DNA of 64,000 nt from Bifidobacterium canis. GTDB lineage: Bacteria > Actinomycetota > Actinomycetes > Actinomycetales > Bifidobacteriaceae. Numbering within the stretch: the stretch's first letter is position 1; each line of letters starts with the position of its first letter. The notes below the pieces were generated by a model. It did no database searches. It saw only the letters and a list, made by a program, of their open reading frames with translations, and was not told the DNA's origin. The position numbers and the translations under genes are program-made. Location: positions 1 through 64,000 of the forward strand of contig NZ_WNLP01000007.1 in the NCBI RefSeq assembly GCF_009727065.1, written 5' to 3'. Below, piece by piece: positions 10,884-20,179 of this stretch.

Positions 10884-12473
10884 TTATTCGCTGACGTCGA
10901 GATCGAGCAGATCATCTACAGTCTGGCGGCGCAACATCACGTGCGCGCCCGTCGAATCAACGCCGACGACCGCCGGAATAAGCGCCATGTTGTAGTTGCT
11001 CGCCATCGAACGGCCGTACGCGCCGGTCACCGGCACTGCGAGCACGTCGCCGCGGTGCACGTCAGCGGGCAGATTCACCTCGTTGACCACAATGTCGCCG
11101 GACTCGCAGTGCAAACCGACCACTCGCGCGAGCTTCTTCGGCTCGCTCGACTCGCGGTTCGCGAGCACGGCAGTGTATTGCGCACCGTAGAGCGCAGGGC
11201 GAATGTTGTCGCTCATGCCGCCGTCCACGGAGATGTACTGGCGTTCGCTTATCGGCTCGCCGGCGTTGTTCGTGAAGCCGTCGCCGAGCTGCACCTGCTT
11301 GACAGTGCCCACCGTGTACAGCGTGACTCCCGCCGGCGCAACGATCCAACGCCCCGGCTCGAACGAGATGACCGGCGCCGGCATACCAAGCAAGCGGTTC
11401 GTCTTCGCCACGGCATCGGCGAGACGGCCGAGTTCCTGGTCGACGTCCATGCGATCCTCGCCGTCGGTGTATGCCACCGAGTATCCGCCGCCGAGATCGA
11501 CCTCCGGCATAGTGTATGCGTTCGTCGCGTAGAACGTCTTGCGCAGCAGCATCATGCGCTTTGCAGCCTTGATGAACGCGGTGGCATCGTGAATATTCGA
11601 GCCGATGTGCGAGTGAATACCCACGAGTTCGAGGTTCTTATATTTCGCAATCTCACGCAGCACGGCGATCGCCGGACCGTTCGCCACGAGTTCCATGGCG
11701 GCGGCGAGCATCTTGTCTCCGTCAGACACATCCGCGGCGTTGAGATCATACGGATATCTGATGTCGTAGCGCAGCTGGCGATCTGCCTGTGCTTTCGTCT
11801 CACCGCTTTCTTCCGCGCGGTTCTCGCGCACGAGCGCGTTCGTCGCAGCCGGCGACACGTTCTGCAGATCGTCGATGTTGTCGACGATCGTCGTATCCGC
11901 CCCCACCGGCAGCAGCGCGACGCCGAATTTCTGGTCTTCGTGCGCGGTGGAAATATATTCGTGACCGCCCGCGTGAATTCCGCTCGTCACGCGCAGCATC
12001 ACGCGCGCGCGTTTGCCCAGTTTCTCGGCGATTGCAGCGATGCGCGCAGGCTCGTCCGGCGAGTCGATCACGATCTTCGAGAAGCCCTCTTCAATGGCGA
12101 GCGCGATCTCTTCGTCCGACTTATTGTTCCCGTGCAGCACGAGGCGGCGGCCGGGGACGCCGGCGGCGAGCGCGATTCGCATCTCCCCCATCGTGCAGGT
12201 GTCTACGAACATGCCCTCTTCGGTGACGATGCGCGCGATTTCCTTCGACAGGAACGCCTTCGCCGCGTAGCTCACGTGCGTCGTGTTGTTGGTGAACGCG
12301 TGCGCCGCCGCCTGCGTGAAGTGCTTGGCGCGTGCGCGTACTTCGTCGAGGTCGAGCACGTAGAGCGGCGAGCCGAACTTGCTCAGCAGTTCGCTTGCCG
12401 TGATGCCGTGGAACGTGATCTCGCCGTTCGCATTGCGCGCTGTGTCTTGCGGCCAAATTGGACTGATTGCCAT
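10884..12473 (-). CDS. lysA: Diaminopimelate decarboxylase
   Basis: This PLP enzyme converts meso-diaminopimelate to L-lysine. It has the alanine-racemase-like barrel with the PLP lysine in YAAKAFLS near residue 72, HGNNK, the glycine loop in GGGYSVAY, EPGRWIVAPAG and the C-terminal SVDGGMSDNIRPALYG. At 529 residues it is longer than the usual 420-470; the extra length is mostly an acidic insertion at about residues 190-240. The start ATG at 12473 follows GGAGG. It is 33 bp after argS in the same direction, so the two are probably co-transcribed. Confidence 0.96.
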   Translation of the reverse strand: MAISPIWPQDTARNANGEITFHGITASELLSKFGSPLYVLDLDEVRARAKHFTQAAAHAFTNNTTHVSYAAKAFLSKEIARIVTEEGMFVDTCTMGEMRIALAAGVPGRRLVLHGNNKSDEEIALAIEEGFSKIVIDSPDEPARIAAIAEKLGKRARVMLRVTSGIHAGGHEYISTAHEDQKFGVALLPVGADTTIVDNIDDLQNVSPAATNALVRENRAEESGETKAQADRQLRYDIRYPYDLNAADVSDGDKMLAAAMELVANGPAIAVLREIAKYKNLELVGIHSHIGSNIHDATAFIKAAKRMMLLRKTFYATNAYTMPEVDLGGGYSVAYTDGEDRMDVDQELGRLADAVAKTNRLLGMPAPVISFEPGRWIVAPAGVTLYTVGTVKQVQLGDGFTNNAGEPISERQYISVDGGMSDNIRPALYGAQYTAVLANRESSEPKKLARVVGLHCESGDIVVNEVNLPADVHRGDVLAVPVTGAYGRSMASNYNMALIPAVVGVDSTGAHVMLRRQTVDDLLDLDVSE

Positions 12474-12506
12474 ATGTCCTCCCGAATTACTCGCTATATT
12501 CGCAAC

Positions 12507-14303
12507 TTACATCTTGTCGGGGGCGGTGACGCCGAGGAGGTCGAGACCTTCGGCGATCACGGTCTGCACTGCATCGTTGAGCTTGAGTCGTGCGGCTGCG
12601 CGCGCTGGCTCAGGATTCTTCGCGATGCGCGTCTTCTCGCGAGTCTCCGCATCCGCACGTTCCTCCGCCTCGGTCAGCGGCATCGGCACGACGCGCTCCA
12701 CGTTGTACCACTTGTGGTATGCGGCGGCGAGATCTTCGAGATAGTGCGCGACGCGGTGCGGGGCGCGCAGATCGCCGGCCATCGTCAGCAGAGCTGGCCA
12801 CTGTGCGAGCGCGGCGATCACTTCGCCGTCTGCCTCGGTGTCAAGAAGCGAAAGATCGGCGTCGGTGGCATTAATATGCGCGGCTTCGGCGTTGCGGTCC
12901 ACGTTGCAGGAGCGGGCGTGCGCGTACTGCACGTAATACACCGGATTGTCGTTCGAATGCGAGGCAAGCAAATTGAGATCAATGTCAACCGGCGAATTGT
13001 AATCAGTGCGAGCGAGCGAGTAACGCGACGCGTCAACACCGATCGCGTCGATCAAGTCGTCGATCGTGACGATGTTACCCGCGCGCTTGCTCATGCGCAC
13101 CGGCTTGCCATCTTTCATCACGTTGACCATCTGGCCGATCAGAATCTGCATGTTTTCGCCCGGCTTGTCACCGAACGCGGCGCACATCGCCATCATGCGG
13201 CCGATGTAGCCGTGGTGGTCGGCGCCGAGCATGTAGATGGCAACGTCAGCCGGATGATCCGCGCGGTGGCGCTTGTTGCGGTAATACGCAATGTCGGCGG
13301 CGAAGTATGCGTATGTGCCGTCAGATTTGATGATCACGCGGTCTTTGTCATCGCCGTGCTTCGTCGACGCGAACCAAGTGGCGCCATCCTTCTCGTAGAT
13401 GTCGCCGGCGGCGCGCAGGTCGGCGATGGCCTTCTCAACCTCGCCATCTTCATACAAGCTGTTTTCGTGGAACCACACGTCGAAGTGCACGCGGAATTCC
13501 TTCATCGACTCGCGAATCTCAGCGAACATCATCGGCACCGCGCGCTTACGGAACTCCTCGCGCTGTTCGGAATCGCCTTCACCAAGCGGTTTGCCGTCAG
13601 CGTCCACACCGCCGTCAACGCGTGGCAAATTCAGAATGTCAACTCCATCGGCATCGGCTTCGACGATCACGCGGCGGGCAATCTCGTCGATGTATGCGCC
13701 TTTGTAGCCGTCAGCCGGAGTCTCCTCGCCGTGGGCAGCGGCAACGAGCGACTTGGCGAAGCGGTTGATCTGCTCGCCATGATCGTTGAAGTAGTATTCG
13801 CTCACCACCTGCGCGCCGTTCGCCTTGAGAATGCGAGCCATCGAGTCGCCGACGGCAGCCCAACGCGTGCCACCAATGTGAATCGGGCCGGTCGGGTTCG
13901 CGGAGACGAACTCCAAGTTCAGCGTCTTGCCGCCGAGATGCTCGTTCTTGCCGAAGTTCGCGCCTTCAGCGAGCACTTGATCGACAACTGCGGCAGCGGA
14001 AGCAGAATCGAGCGTGATGTTAATGAAGCCTGGGCCAGCGACTTCAACGGATGCAATGCCCTCGGTACTTTGCAAAGCGTCTGCGAACAGCTGGGCGAGA
14101 TCGCGCGGCTTCATACCCGCCTTCTTCGCGAGCTGCATGGCCGCGTTCGATGCCCAATCGCCGTGCGCGCGGTCTTTTGGACGCATGACGGCGAATTTAG
14201 CGGGTTCCGGCAGCTGGTCGGCGGTCAGCGAGCCGGCCTTGCCTTCGGAAACAAGGGTGTTAGCAATATTGAAAATCAGTTCCTGTAGCGCTTCTGGACT
14301 CAT
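12507..14303 (-). CDS. argS: Arginyl-tRNA synthetase
   Basis: This 598-residue class I synthetase charges tRNA-Arg. The HIGH signature appears as PTGPIHIGG and the KMSKS loop as MSKRAGN. An N-terminal ArgRS-specific domain comes first (MSPEALQELIFNIANTLV) and the DALR anticodon-binding domain ends the protein. I chose the ATG at 14303 because the family sequence begins there. The same frame stays open upstream through the 51 bp repeat array, but that extension is repeat-derived and not synthetase sequence. argS-lysA is a known actinobacterial gene order. Confidence 0.96.
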   Translation of the reverse strand: MSPEALQELIFNIANTLVSEGKAGSLTADQLPEPAKFAVMRPKDRAHGDWASNAAMQLAKKAGMKPRDLAQLFADALQSTEGIASVEVAGPGFINITLDSASAAAVVDQVLAEGANFGKNEHLGGKTLNLEFVSANPTGPIHIGGTRWAAVGDSMARILKANGAQVVSEYYFNDHGEQINRFAKSLVAAAHGEETPADGYKGAYIDEIARRVIVEADADGVDILNLPRVDGGVDADGKPLGEGDSEQREEFRKRAVPMMFAEIRESMKEFRVHFDVWFHENSLYEDGEVEKAIADLRAAGDIYEKDGATWFASTKHGDDKDRVIIKSDGTYAYFAADIAYYRNKRHRADHPADVAIYMLGADHHGYIGRMMAMCAAFGDKPGENMQILIGQMVNVMKDGKPVRMSKRAGNIVTIDDLIDAIGVDASRYSLARTDYNSPVDIDLNLLASHSNDNPVYYVQYAHARSCNVDRNAEAAHINATDADLSLLDTEADGEVIAALAQWPALLTMAGDLRAPHRVAHYLEDLAAAYHKWYNVERVVPMPLTEAEERADAETREKTRIAKNPEPARAAARLKLNDAVQTVIAEGLDLLGVTAPDKM

Positions 14304-15029
14304 TCTGCCAAGTCTACTGTTATCACTTGTCAACATTTTTGCTATTGGTGCCCGGCGTGCGAGCGCTTTGCGTGCCTGCAGCAGAACAGTGCTGCTCAGT
14401 GTGCGCGAAGAGCCTCTTTTACGCACACCCAACAGAACACAGCTGCTCAGCGTGCATGAGGAAGCAGCTACAAGCACGCGTAGCAGAACGAACCTGCTCA
14501 GCGTGCGCGAAGAGAGCGCCTCACGCACTCCCAACAGGATGCATCTGTTCAACACACACAAGGAGGATGCTTCGCGCACATCCAACAGAACCGAGCTGCT
14601 GAACGCGCACGAACAGGACGCTTGGCCTGCAAATAACAGAACATACCTGCACGGTGCACGCAAGGAAAGCAGCTCACGCACACCCAACAGAACGCAGCTG
14701 CTCAGAGTGCATGAAGAGGATGCCCTGCGTGTCAAATAGCAGAACATACCTGTTATTTGCACATGAATAAGATGCTCTGCGCACAGTTATCAGAATCGAG
14801 CTGTTCAATGCACGCGAAGAGCCTCTTTTACGCATACCCAACAGAACAAAACTGTCCCGTGCACGCGAGGAACACGTCCCATGCACACCTAGCAGAACGA
14901 AAATGCCCGGTGCACGCGGAGAATATACTCAACGCACACTGGGCAGAACGCAACTGCTGAGTGTGCACAGCAGCTGCATTTAAGAAGACGAAAAGTCTAG
15001 GAAAGCTAAAAGCTAAGAAAATCTAGGAA
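14304..15029. other. ridA-argS intergenic region
   Basis: About 725 bp without a convincing gene, mostly occupied by the 51 bp repeat array. Open frames through it in both directions are by-products of the repeat. Confidence 0.6.
14380..14975. repeat. Tandem array, 51 bp period, twelve units (dyad family B)
   Basis: Units start at 14380, 14431, 14482, 14533, 14584, 14635, 14686, 14738, 14789, 14840, 14891 and 14942: all 51 bp apart except one 52 bp step. Each starts close to AACAGAAC, then CTGCT or CTGTT, then GTGCACGAAGAG or GTGCGCGAAGAG. Read as codons, most units give a 17-residue repeat like NRTQLLSVHEEAATSTR, but the 52 bp step and a TAA break the frame. The same family occurs at 49226-50041. 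Confidence 0.92.
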
Positions 15030-15425
15030 TCAGTTCTGCGAGGCGACGGCGATCACGTCGATTTCCACGAGCGCGCCCTTCGGAATCATATTGTTGCCGA
15101 ATGCCACACGCGCTGGCTTCACATCGCCGGTGAATACCTTCGCATATTCGGCGTCTACCTCTTTGAAATCCTCGACGTTGCGCAAGTAGATGGTGGCGCG
15201 GCACACTTGCTCGACGCCGCAGCCAGCCGCAGCGAGAATATTCGTGATGTTCTTAAGCGCGCGAGCCGCCTGGCTTGCCGCGGTCACGCCGTCGAGTTCG
15301 CCGGTCGCGGGGTCGATGCCGAGCTGACCGGAGACGAATACGAAACCGTTCGCCTTGACCGCTTGGCTGTATGCGCCGAGAGCTGCCGGCGCTTCCGAGG
15401 TAGCTACTGCCTGAAGATTGCTCAT
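15030..15425 (-). CDS. RidA family enamine/imine deaminase
   Basis: The 131-residue protein matches RidA/YjgF/UK114 across its length: AAPAALGAYSQAV-type N-terminus, FVSGQLGIDPATGEL, ARALKNITNILAAAGC, the catalytic Arg in ATIYLRNVEDF and the C-terminal PKGALVEIDVIA. RidA hydrolyses reactive 2-aminoacrylate-type enamines released by PLP enzymes. The start ATG at 15425 follows GGAAGGAAC; a longer frame is open upstream but has no family sequence. It follows the sugar ABC genes after about 375 bp. Confidence 0.93.
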   Translation of the reverse strand: MSNLQAVATSEAPAALGAYSQAVKANGFVFVSGQLGIDPATGELDGVTAASQAARALKNITNILAAAGCGVEQVCRATIYLRNVEDFKEVDAEYAKVFTGDVKPARVAFGNNMIPKGALVEIDVIAVASQN

Positions 15426-15800
15426 GATGTTCCTTCCGTTTTGCCGTGGCAATCCGCGCGTCGCACAATATCGCGCACAATATCGCATTGCGCAGCAACC
15501 GCAGCGAGTTCGCCGCGCGCAACTCACTGCGAACACTGTGCAAAAGCGCGGAGTATTACCCAACACATAGCAGTTCGATTTCGCGAGCGCGCGCTGGTAT
15601 TCACATTGCAGACGAATACCAGCAGATCAGCAAAATTACATAATCGCGCAATAAATAGCACATATTTACAGGCTTACTTTTGCGCATATATGCACACGCA
15701 ATATCTAGGATGCGAAGTAATCATCTCTAACACAGTGTGGGGCGCGGCTCTTACGAACCGCGCCCCACATCAGCACACAACAGAGAACGAACCTGTGTTG
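15426..15800. other. Gene-free interval with a GC-rich hairpin
   Basis: No gene seen. A perfect 12 bp stem (TGTGGGGCGCGG and its complement, 15736-15769) lies 32 bp after the stop of the permease gene and probably ends the ABC transcript, although no long T run follows. Confidence 0.6.
15736..15769 (-). terminator. Probable terminator of the sugar ABC operon
   Basis: Perfect 12 bp GC-rich stem with a 10-base loop, just downstream of the last permease gene; weak T tail. Confidence 0.6.
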
Positions 15801-16748
15801 TCAGCCTTTCACCGCACCTGCCATGATGCCGGAGACGAGCTGCTTGCCTGCGAAGAAGAACAGGATGATCAGCGGAGCGGTGGTGAGCACAACGCCAGAC
15901 ATCACGATCGTGTAGTCGGTGAAATATGCGCCCTTAAGCGTTGCGGCTGCCACGGTGAGCATCTTGTTCTTGTTCGGGCCGAGAATGAGCATCGGCCAGA
16001 AGTAGTTGGTCCACTGAGCGATGAACGTGAAGAGGAACAGCATGGCCGCAGCCGGACGCGCGGCCGGCAGAGCCACGTGCAGGAAGGTGCGGAACATTGA
16101 GCAACCGTCGACGCGAGCCGCCTCAATCAGTTCGTATGGAAGTGCATCTTGAATGTATTGTGTCATCCAGAACACGCCGAATGCGCTCACGAGGCCAGGA
16201 ATGATGACGGCCCACAGAGACCCGAAAAGGCCGGCCTTGTTCGCCATGATATAGAGCGGAACCACGCTCAACTGCTGCGGAATCGTCATCGTGGCGACGA
16301 CGAGCATGAAGAGCAGGCCACGACCGCGGAAACGCAGCTTCGAGAACGAGTAACCTGCCAGCGTGCTGAAGAACACGGTGGAGATCGACACGACGGTCGC
16401 CACCAGGAAGGTGCCGGAAAGCGCTTCCCAGAACTTCATTGCGCCGAATGCACGACCTAGATTACGCAACAGGCTTTGCCCTGGAATCATCGCCTGCAAG
16501 CCGTATTGCGTGGCCGAGCTGTTCTGCGAAGCAATCGACACCGCCACGTAGAGCGGAATCAGGAAGATCAGAATGCACACGATCAGCGCCGCATACGTGC
16601 CTACGCCTGCGCGACGCCCTTCGCTGGTCACTTCAAGGCGTTTTGCGCGTTTGCGCGAGGCGGCCTTTCCCACGCTTTTGCCATACAGTTGCGAGATCGT
16701 CGGCGTGCCCAGTTCGCGCACATCGGCTTCATTGGTAATGTCGCTCAT
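15801..16748 (-). CDS. Sugar ABC transporter permease, MalG/LacG type
   Basis: The 315-residue inner-membrane permease has six helices and the cytoplasmic ATPase-coupling (EAA) loop ELIEAARVDGCSMFRTFLHVALPAARPA. It has the MalG-type C-terminus (AGKQLVSGIMAGAVKG). Its ATG at 16748 overlaps the TGA of the MalF-type gene (TGATG), which implies translational coupling. A GTG three bases earlier is also possible. With the other permease and the binding protein it should import cellobiose or cello-oligosaccharides, inferred from the linked LacI regulator and cellobiose phosphorylase. No ATPase gene is in the cluster, so a shared MsiK-like ATPase elsewhere is likely. Confidence 0.92.
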   Translation of the reverse strand: MSDITNEADVRELGTPTISQLYGKSVGKAASRKRAKRLEVTSEGRRAGVGTYAALIVCILIFLIPLYVAVSIASQNSSATQYGLQAMIPGQSLLRNLGRAFGAMKFWEALSGTFLVATVVSISTVFFSTLAGYSFSKLRFRGRGLLFMLVVATMTIPQQLSVVPLYIMANKAGLFGSLWAVIIPGLVSAFGVFWMTQYIQDALPYELIEAARVDGCSMFRTFLHVALPAARPAAAMLFLFTFIAQWTNYFWPMLILGPNKNKMLTVAAATLKGAYFTDYTIVMSGVVLTTAPLIILFFFAGKQLVSGIMAGAVKG

Positions 16749-17890
16749 CACATTTCCCCTTCCATTGCTTCCATCGTCTCCATGGCTTCCATGGATTCCA
16801 TGCGTTCGCGTGCGGTCACGCCGCTACGGCGAGCGAGTTCGTATTCACGGTCTGCTTTGGCTGCGAATTTCGCCGCCTGCTCTTTGCTGATTTTTCCTGA
16901 ACTGCCCGATGCCATCAGTTTGGTCAGGAAGTAGTTCAGAACGGCGATGGCCACGATGATGAGGAACAGCAGCCATGCGACGGCGGCCGCGCGACCCATG
17001 TTTGGCTGCCCTATCGTCACCTTGTTGAAGCCCATGTCCCACAGATACACCGAGAGTGTCAGGTACTGGTGATTAGGCCCGCCGTAACCAGACGTGCCGT
17101 TGTGGAACATCTGCGGTTCGTCGAAGATCTGCAGACCGCCGATAGTCGACGTGATGATCACGAAGATGAGCGTCGGCTTGAGCATTGGCAGAATAACCGA
17201 GCGGAACGTGCGCCATTTGCCCGCGCCGTCGACCACGGCAGCTTCGAGCACGTCGTTGGGAATCGCTTGCATTGCGGCGAGGAAGATGAGCGCGTTGTAG
17301 CCGGCCCAGCGGAAGTTGACGATGGTTGCGATCGCCACGTGAGACCAGAACGCGCTGCCGTGCCACGCGATCGGGTTCAGTCCGATATTCGTGAGCAGCG
17401 TGTTGATCACGCCCATTTTGTCGGAGAAAATCTGCGAGAAGATAATGCCCGCGGCAGATGGCGCGACCACGTATGGCAGTAACACACCCATGCGCCAGAA
17501 CGTCTTCGCCTTGAGATTCGCGTTGAGCATCCACGCCAGGAAAAGCGCGAGAATAATCTGCGGCACCGAGCTCAAAATGAAGATGGAGAACGAGTTGCGC
17601 AGTGCATACCAGAACGACTGTTGGTGCAGCACCCACTGGAAGTTCGCCCAAATGCTAGGCGTATCGCTTCCGCAGGTTGCGCCGCAGATGGCCACGCCGC
17701 TGTCGCCGGTCAGTGTGTTGTATTGCCGCGTTGCAATATACATCGTGTACAGCAACGGGAACAACCCGACGATGGCGAACAGAATAAAGAACGGCGCGAC
17801 ATACAGATACGGCGACGCCTTCCACTCAAACTGGCCGAGACGCGTGCGCCATTTACTCGCGCGATCCGGCTCCACTGGAATTGCAGACAT
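16748..17890 (-). CDS. Sugar ABC transporter permease, MalF/LacF type
   Basis: The 380-residue permease has an N-terminal helix (YLYVAPFFILFAIVGLF), further helices, and the EAA loop at VLEAAVVDGAGKWRTFRSVILPMLKPT. After the last helix there is a longer charged tail with repeated EAMETMEAME, encoded by a short degenerate repeat around 16752-16800. Start ATG at 17890 follows AGAGGAG. It lies 231 bp after the binding-protein gene with a strong hairpin between, so permeases are probably made at lower level than the binding protein. Confidence 0.93.
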   Translation of the reverse strand: MSAIPVEPDRASKWRTRLGQFEWKASPYLYVAPFFILFAIVGLFPLLYTMYIATRQYNTLTGDSGVAICGATCGSDTPSIWANFQWVLHQQSFWYALRNSFSIFILSSVPQIILALFLAWMLNANLKAKTFWRMGVLLPYVVAPSAAGIIFSQIFSDKMGVINTLLTNIGLNPIAWHGSAFWSHVAIATIVNFRWAGYNALIFLAAMQAIPNDVLEAAVVDGAGKWRTFRSVILPMLKPTLIFVIITSTIGGLQIFDEPQMFHNGTSGYGGPNHQYLTLSVYLWDMGFNKVTIGQPNMGRAAAVAWLLFLIIVAIAVLNYFLTKLMASGSSGKISKEQAAKFAAKADREYELARRSGVTARERMESMEAMETMEAMEGEM

Positions 17891-18080
17891 GATTCTCCTC
17901 TTTCACTGCCGCGCCGGCTTCCCCTGCCCAGCGCATTGTGCGGGCACAGCACTGTGCGCACTGATGGAACGCTTATATTGCGAATGATTGATAATAATTA
18001 ATTACTTACAATAATTAATTATTTGTAGTATGTGACTGCGGCAACATTGCGCACAGCGCGCATACATAGCGTGCATAGCG

Positions 18081-18115
18081 TGAGCGGCCGCGGCGATCGG
18101 CACCGCGGCCGCTCA
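18081..18115 (-). terminator. Hairpin between binding-protein and permease genes
   Basis: A perfect 13 bp stem (TGAGCGGCCGCGG and complement). Hairpins at this place in sugar ABC operons usually stabilise the upstream mRNA or partly terminate transcription. Confidence 0.7.
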
Positions 18116-18121
18116 CTACTG

Positions 18122-19428
18122 TCAAGACAGTGCCTTGACGTCTTCGGTCCACTGCTTGTATGCGGCGTCGGCGTCTTGCTCCTGCGTCACGTCGACTCGA
18201 TTCAGAGCGTCCGTCATCTTGGTCTGAATATCGAAGTACTGATTGCCCTTGTATGGCACCACATCGTAGGCATTCGCGCGGTTGGCGAAGATCTCGCCCA
18301 CCTTGGCGTCGTTGAGGTATGGGTCAGTCTTCGACGAGACTTCCTTGCTTTCCTGGCTCTTCTTCGAGCTCGGGTAGTTGCTCGCCGTGGTGAACACCGC
18401 GGTCTGCTGTTCGGGAGCGGTCAGCCAAGCGACGAGTTCGGTAGCGAGTTCCTTGTTTTGCGAAGACTCCGGCACGACCAGGTAGGAGCCACCCCAGTTG
18501 CCGCCGCCTCCCGGGAACACGTCGGCGATCTGCCAGCCCTTGAAATCTTCGCCGGTGTTGCCCTTGATGTTATTGATGAGCCACGGCGGGCACTGGATCG
18601 TCGCGAAGCCGTCGTCGGCCTTGAACGCGGCGTTCCAGTCGTCGGACCACTGCTGCAGATGCGCCGACATGTCTTTCGTGGCGGTCAGCTGATCGTAGAG
18701 ATCCTTCACGTCTTTGTTGTCAGTGGCGATGATCTTACCGTCTTTAGAGACGTAGGATTCCTCGAGCTGATTGATCATCGACTGCCAGTTGCTCGCCATC
18801 GAGTCATACCAAGGCAGGCCGGTCTTCTTTGTGTATTCCTCGCCTGCCTTGAAGAACGTCTCCCACGTGGCGTTGTCGCCACCGACCCATTCTGCGAATT
18901 TGGCAGGATCGCTTGGCATGCCTGCTTTGTCGAGCAGATCTGCGCGGTAGCAGATGGCCTCAGGGCCGATGTCGTGCCGGCACCGATCAGCTTGCCGTTC
19001 ACGGTGGCGCCTTGGGTCTTCCAATCCACCCAATCGTTGCCTTTGGTGGCTTCGGTCAGGTCCGCGAACTTGTCGGGCATCGCCATGAGCGACGGCATCC
19101 AGTCGACTTCGGTCAAGTAGACGTCGTATGCGTTGGAACCAGTGGAAATAGCGGTGTTGAACGCGGCACGCGCATCGTCGGACGACGCTGCTGCGGTTTC
19201 CTCAACCTTGACCCCGGGGTGTGCTTCCTCGAATTTCTTCCACAGATCCGCACCCGGGCGCTCCGACGTTGCCGCACCGAATCCCGGGTTGTTGAACGTC
19301 TGCACTTTGATGACCGTTCCCTCTCCGGAATTGCCGGAGGACGCACCGTTGCTTCCTCCACAGGCTCCCATACTTACCAGCATCGCAACGGTGAGAGCGG
19401 ATGCAAGCAGCGGCTTGAAATGCTTCAT
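18122..19428 (-). pseudogene. Sugar ABC transporter substrate-binding lipoprotein, one frameshift
   Basis: The N-terminal piece (from 19428) has a lipoprotein signal (VAMLVSMGACGG, Cys near residue 23) and the first lobe of a family 1 binding protein. After GKLIGAGT the frame breaks near 18970; the other frame continues with DIGPEAICYRADLLDKAG, the usual family motif, to the stop at 18122. Restoring one base gives about 435 residues. Expected role: extracytoplasmic capture of beta-glucosides or cello-oligosaccharides for the two permeases. Start follows GAGGAAG. A LacI-type operator lies 115-130 bp upstream. Confidence 0.85.
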
Positions 19429-19543
19429 GTCTTCCTCATTTCTCCGTTTCCGCGCACCTCGTCATGCACGGATTCCACTACCCTGCCAACAGAAGTTTTC
19501 AGGAGACGACCTCCATTGGCCGCCACGTGGACACAAACATTGC

Positions 19544-19561
19544 AATGGAATCGTTTCCATT
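19544..19561. promoter_or_regulatory. LacI-family operator upstream of the binding-protein gene
   Basis: AATGGAATCGTTTCCATT is a near-perfect dyad with the central CG of LacI/CebR-type operators. It resembles the site before the cellobiose phosphorylase gene, so the nearby LacI protein probably controls both. Confidence 0.75.
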
Positions 19562-19878
19562 ACGTAATCATTACCATACAACTCAGCTGTGGAATGTCTA
19601 GCATCGGCGTGTTGCAAATAATGGCGATCTGTTGGAAACTATGGAAGATATATAGTTAAATGAAATTATTTAATAGCGTTATAAGTAATTTATTAAATGA
19701 TATTACTAATCAGTTTTGGCGATTTTACGCCAGTCTGAGATTGTTGTTATCGGCAAGTTTATCGAATGCGCCGGTGCTGATGTGAGATTTTTTGCAGCGC
19801 GAAACTGTGCTTCGTCTCTTCCCCCAGCTCTTACATTTCCCAGCCTTGCATATGCCTAACCTTGCGCATGCCCAACCG

Positions 19879-20082
19879 CGTTTTCGCCGTTTCCACCAAC
19901 GGATTTGCCGTTATCACCTATATTGCAGCCAAAACAGTGTATAAAACAGCAAATCCAAGTGACAAAACAGCAAAATCAGCTACTTTTGCCGTTCTGACAG
20001 ATGGATTCGCCGTTATTACACATAATCCAGCTGAAATAGCGTACAAAACGGCAAAACCAGTTGGTAAAACGGCAAAAGACAG
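19879..20082. repeat. Two 102 bp units built from inverted GCCGTTTT / AAAACGGC motifs
   Basis: TTTTGCCG-like boxes occur near 19881, 19904, 19984 and 20006; the inverted form AAAACRGCAAA occurs at 19943, 19964, 20045 and 20066. Within each pair the spacing is 21 bp, and the whole four-box pattern repeats with a 102 bp offset, twice 51. Lies upstream of the binding-protein gene and downstream of the LacI gene. Confidence 0.82.
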
Positions 20083-20179
20083 CAATAGAGAGTTGGGACG
20101 TCAAGTGGATTTGACAGCGATTCCGGCTGGGGATGCCCTATGGATTCGCGGGTGAGGTCAGGCGAATCTGCGGGTGGCG

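Larger units (their letters stand above)
19429..20179. other. Intergenic region between binding-protein and LacI genes
   Basis: No gene is supported. It contains a LacI-type operator, an AT-rich stretch at about 19600-19740 and the AAAACGGCAAAA array at 19879-20082. Confidence 0.6.

Noticed and set aside
10941..14288. Very long open frame of more than 1100 codons on the plus strand
   Set aside because: It is antisense to lysA and argS, which match their families throughout; the opposite frame is rich in R, H, V and A, as expected from a GC-rich shadow frame.
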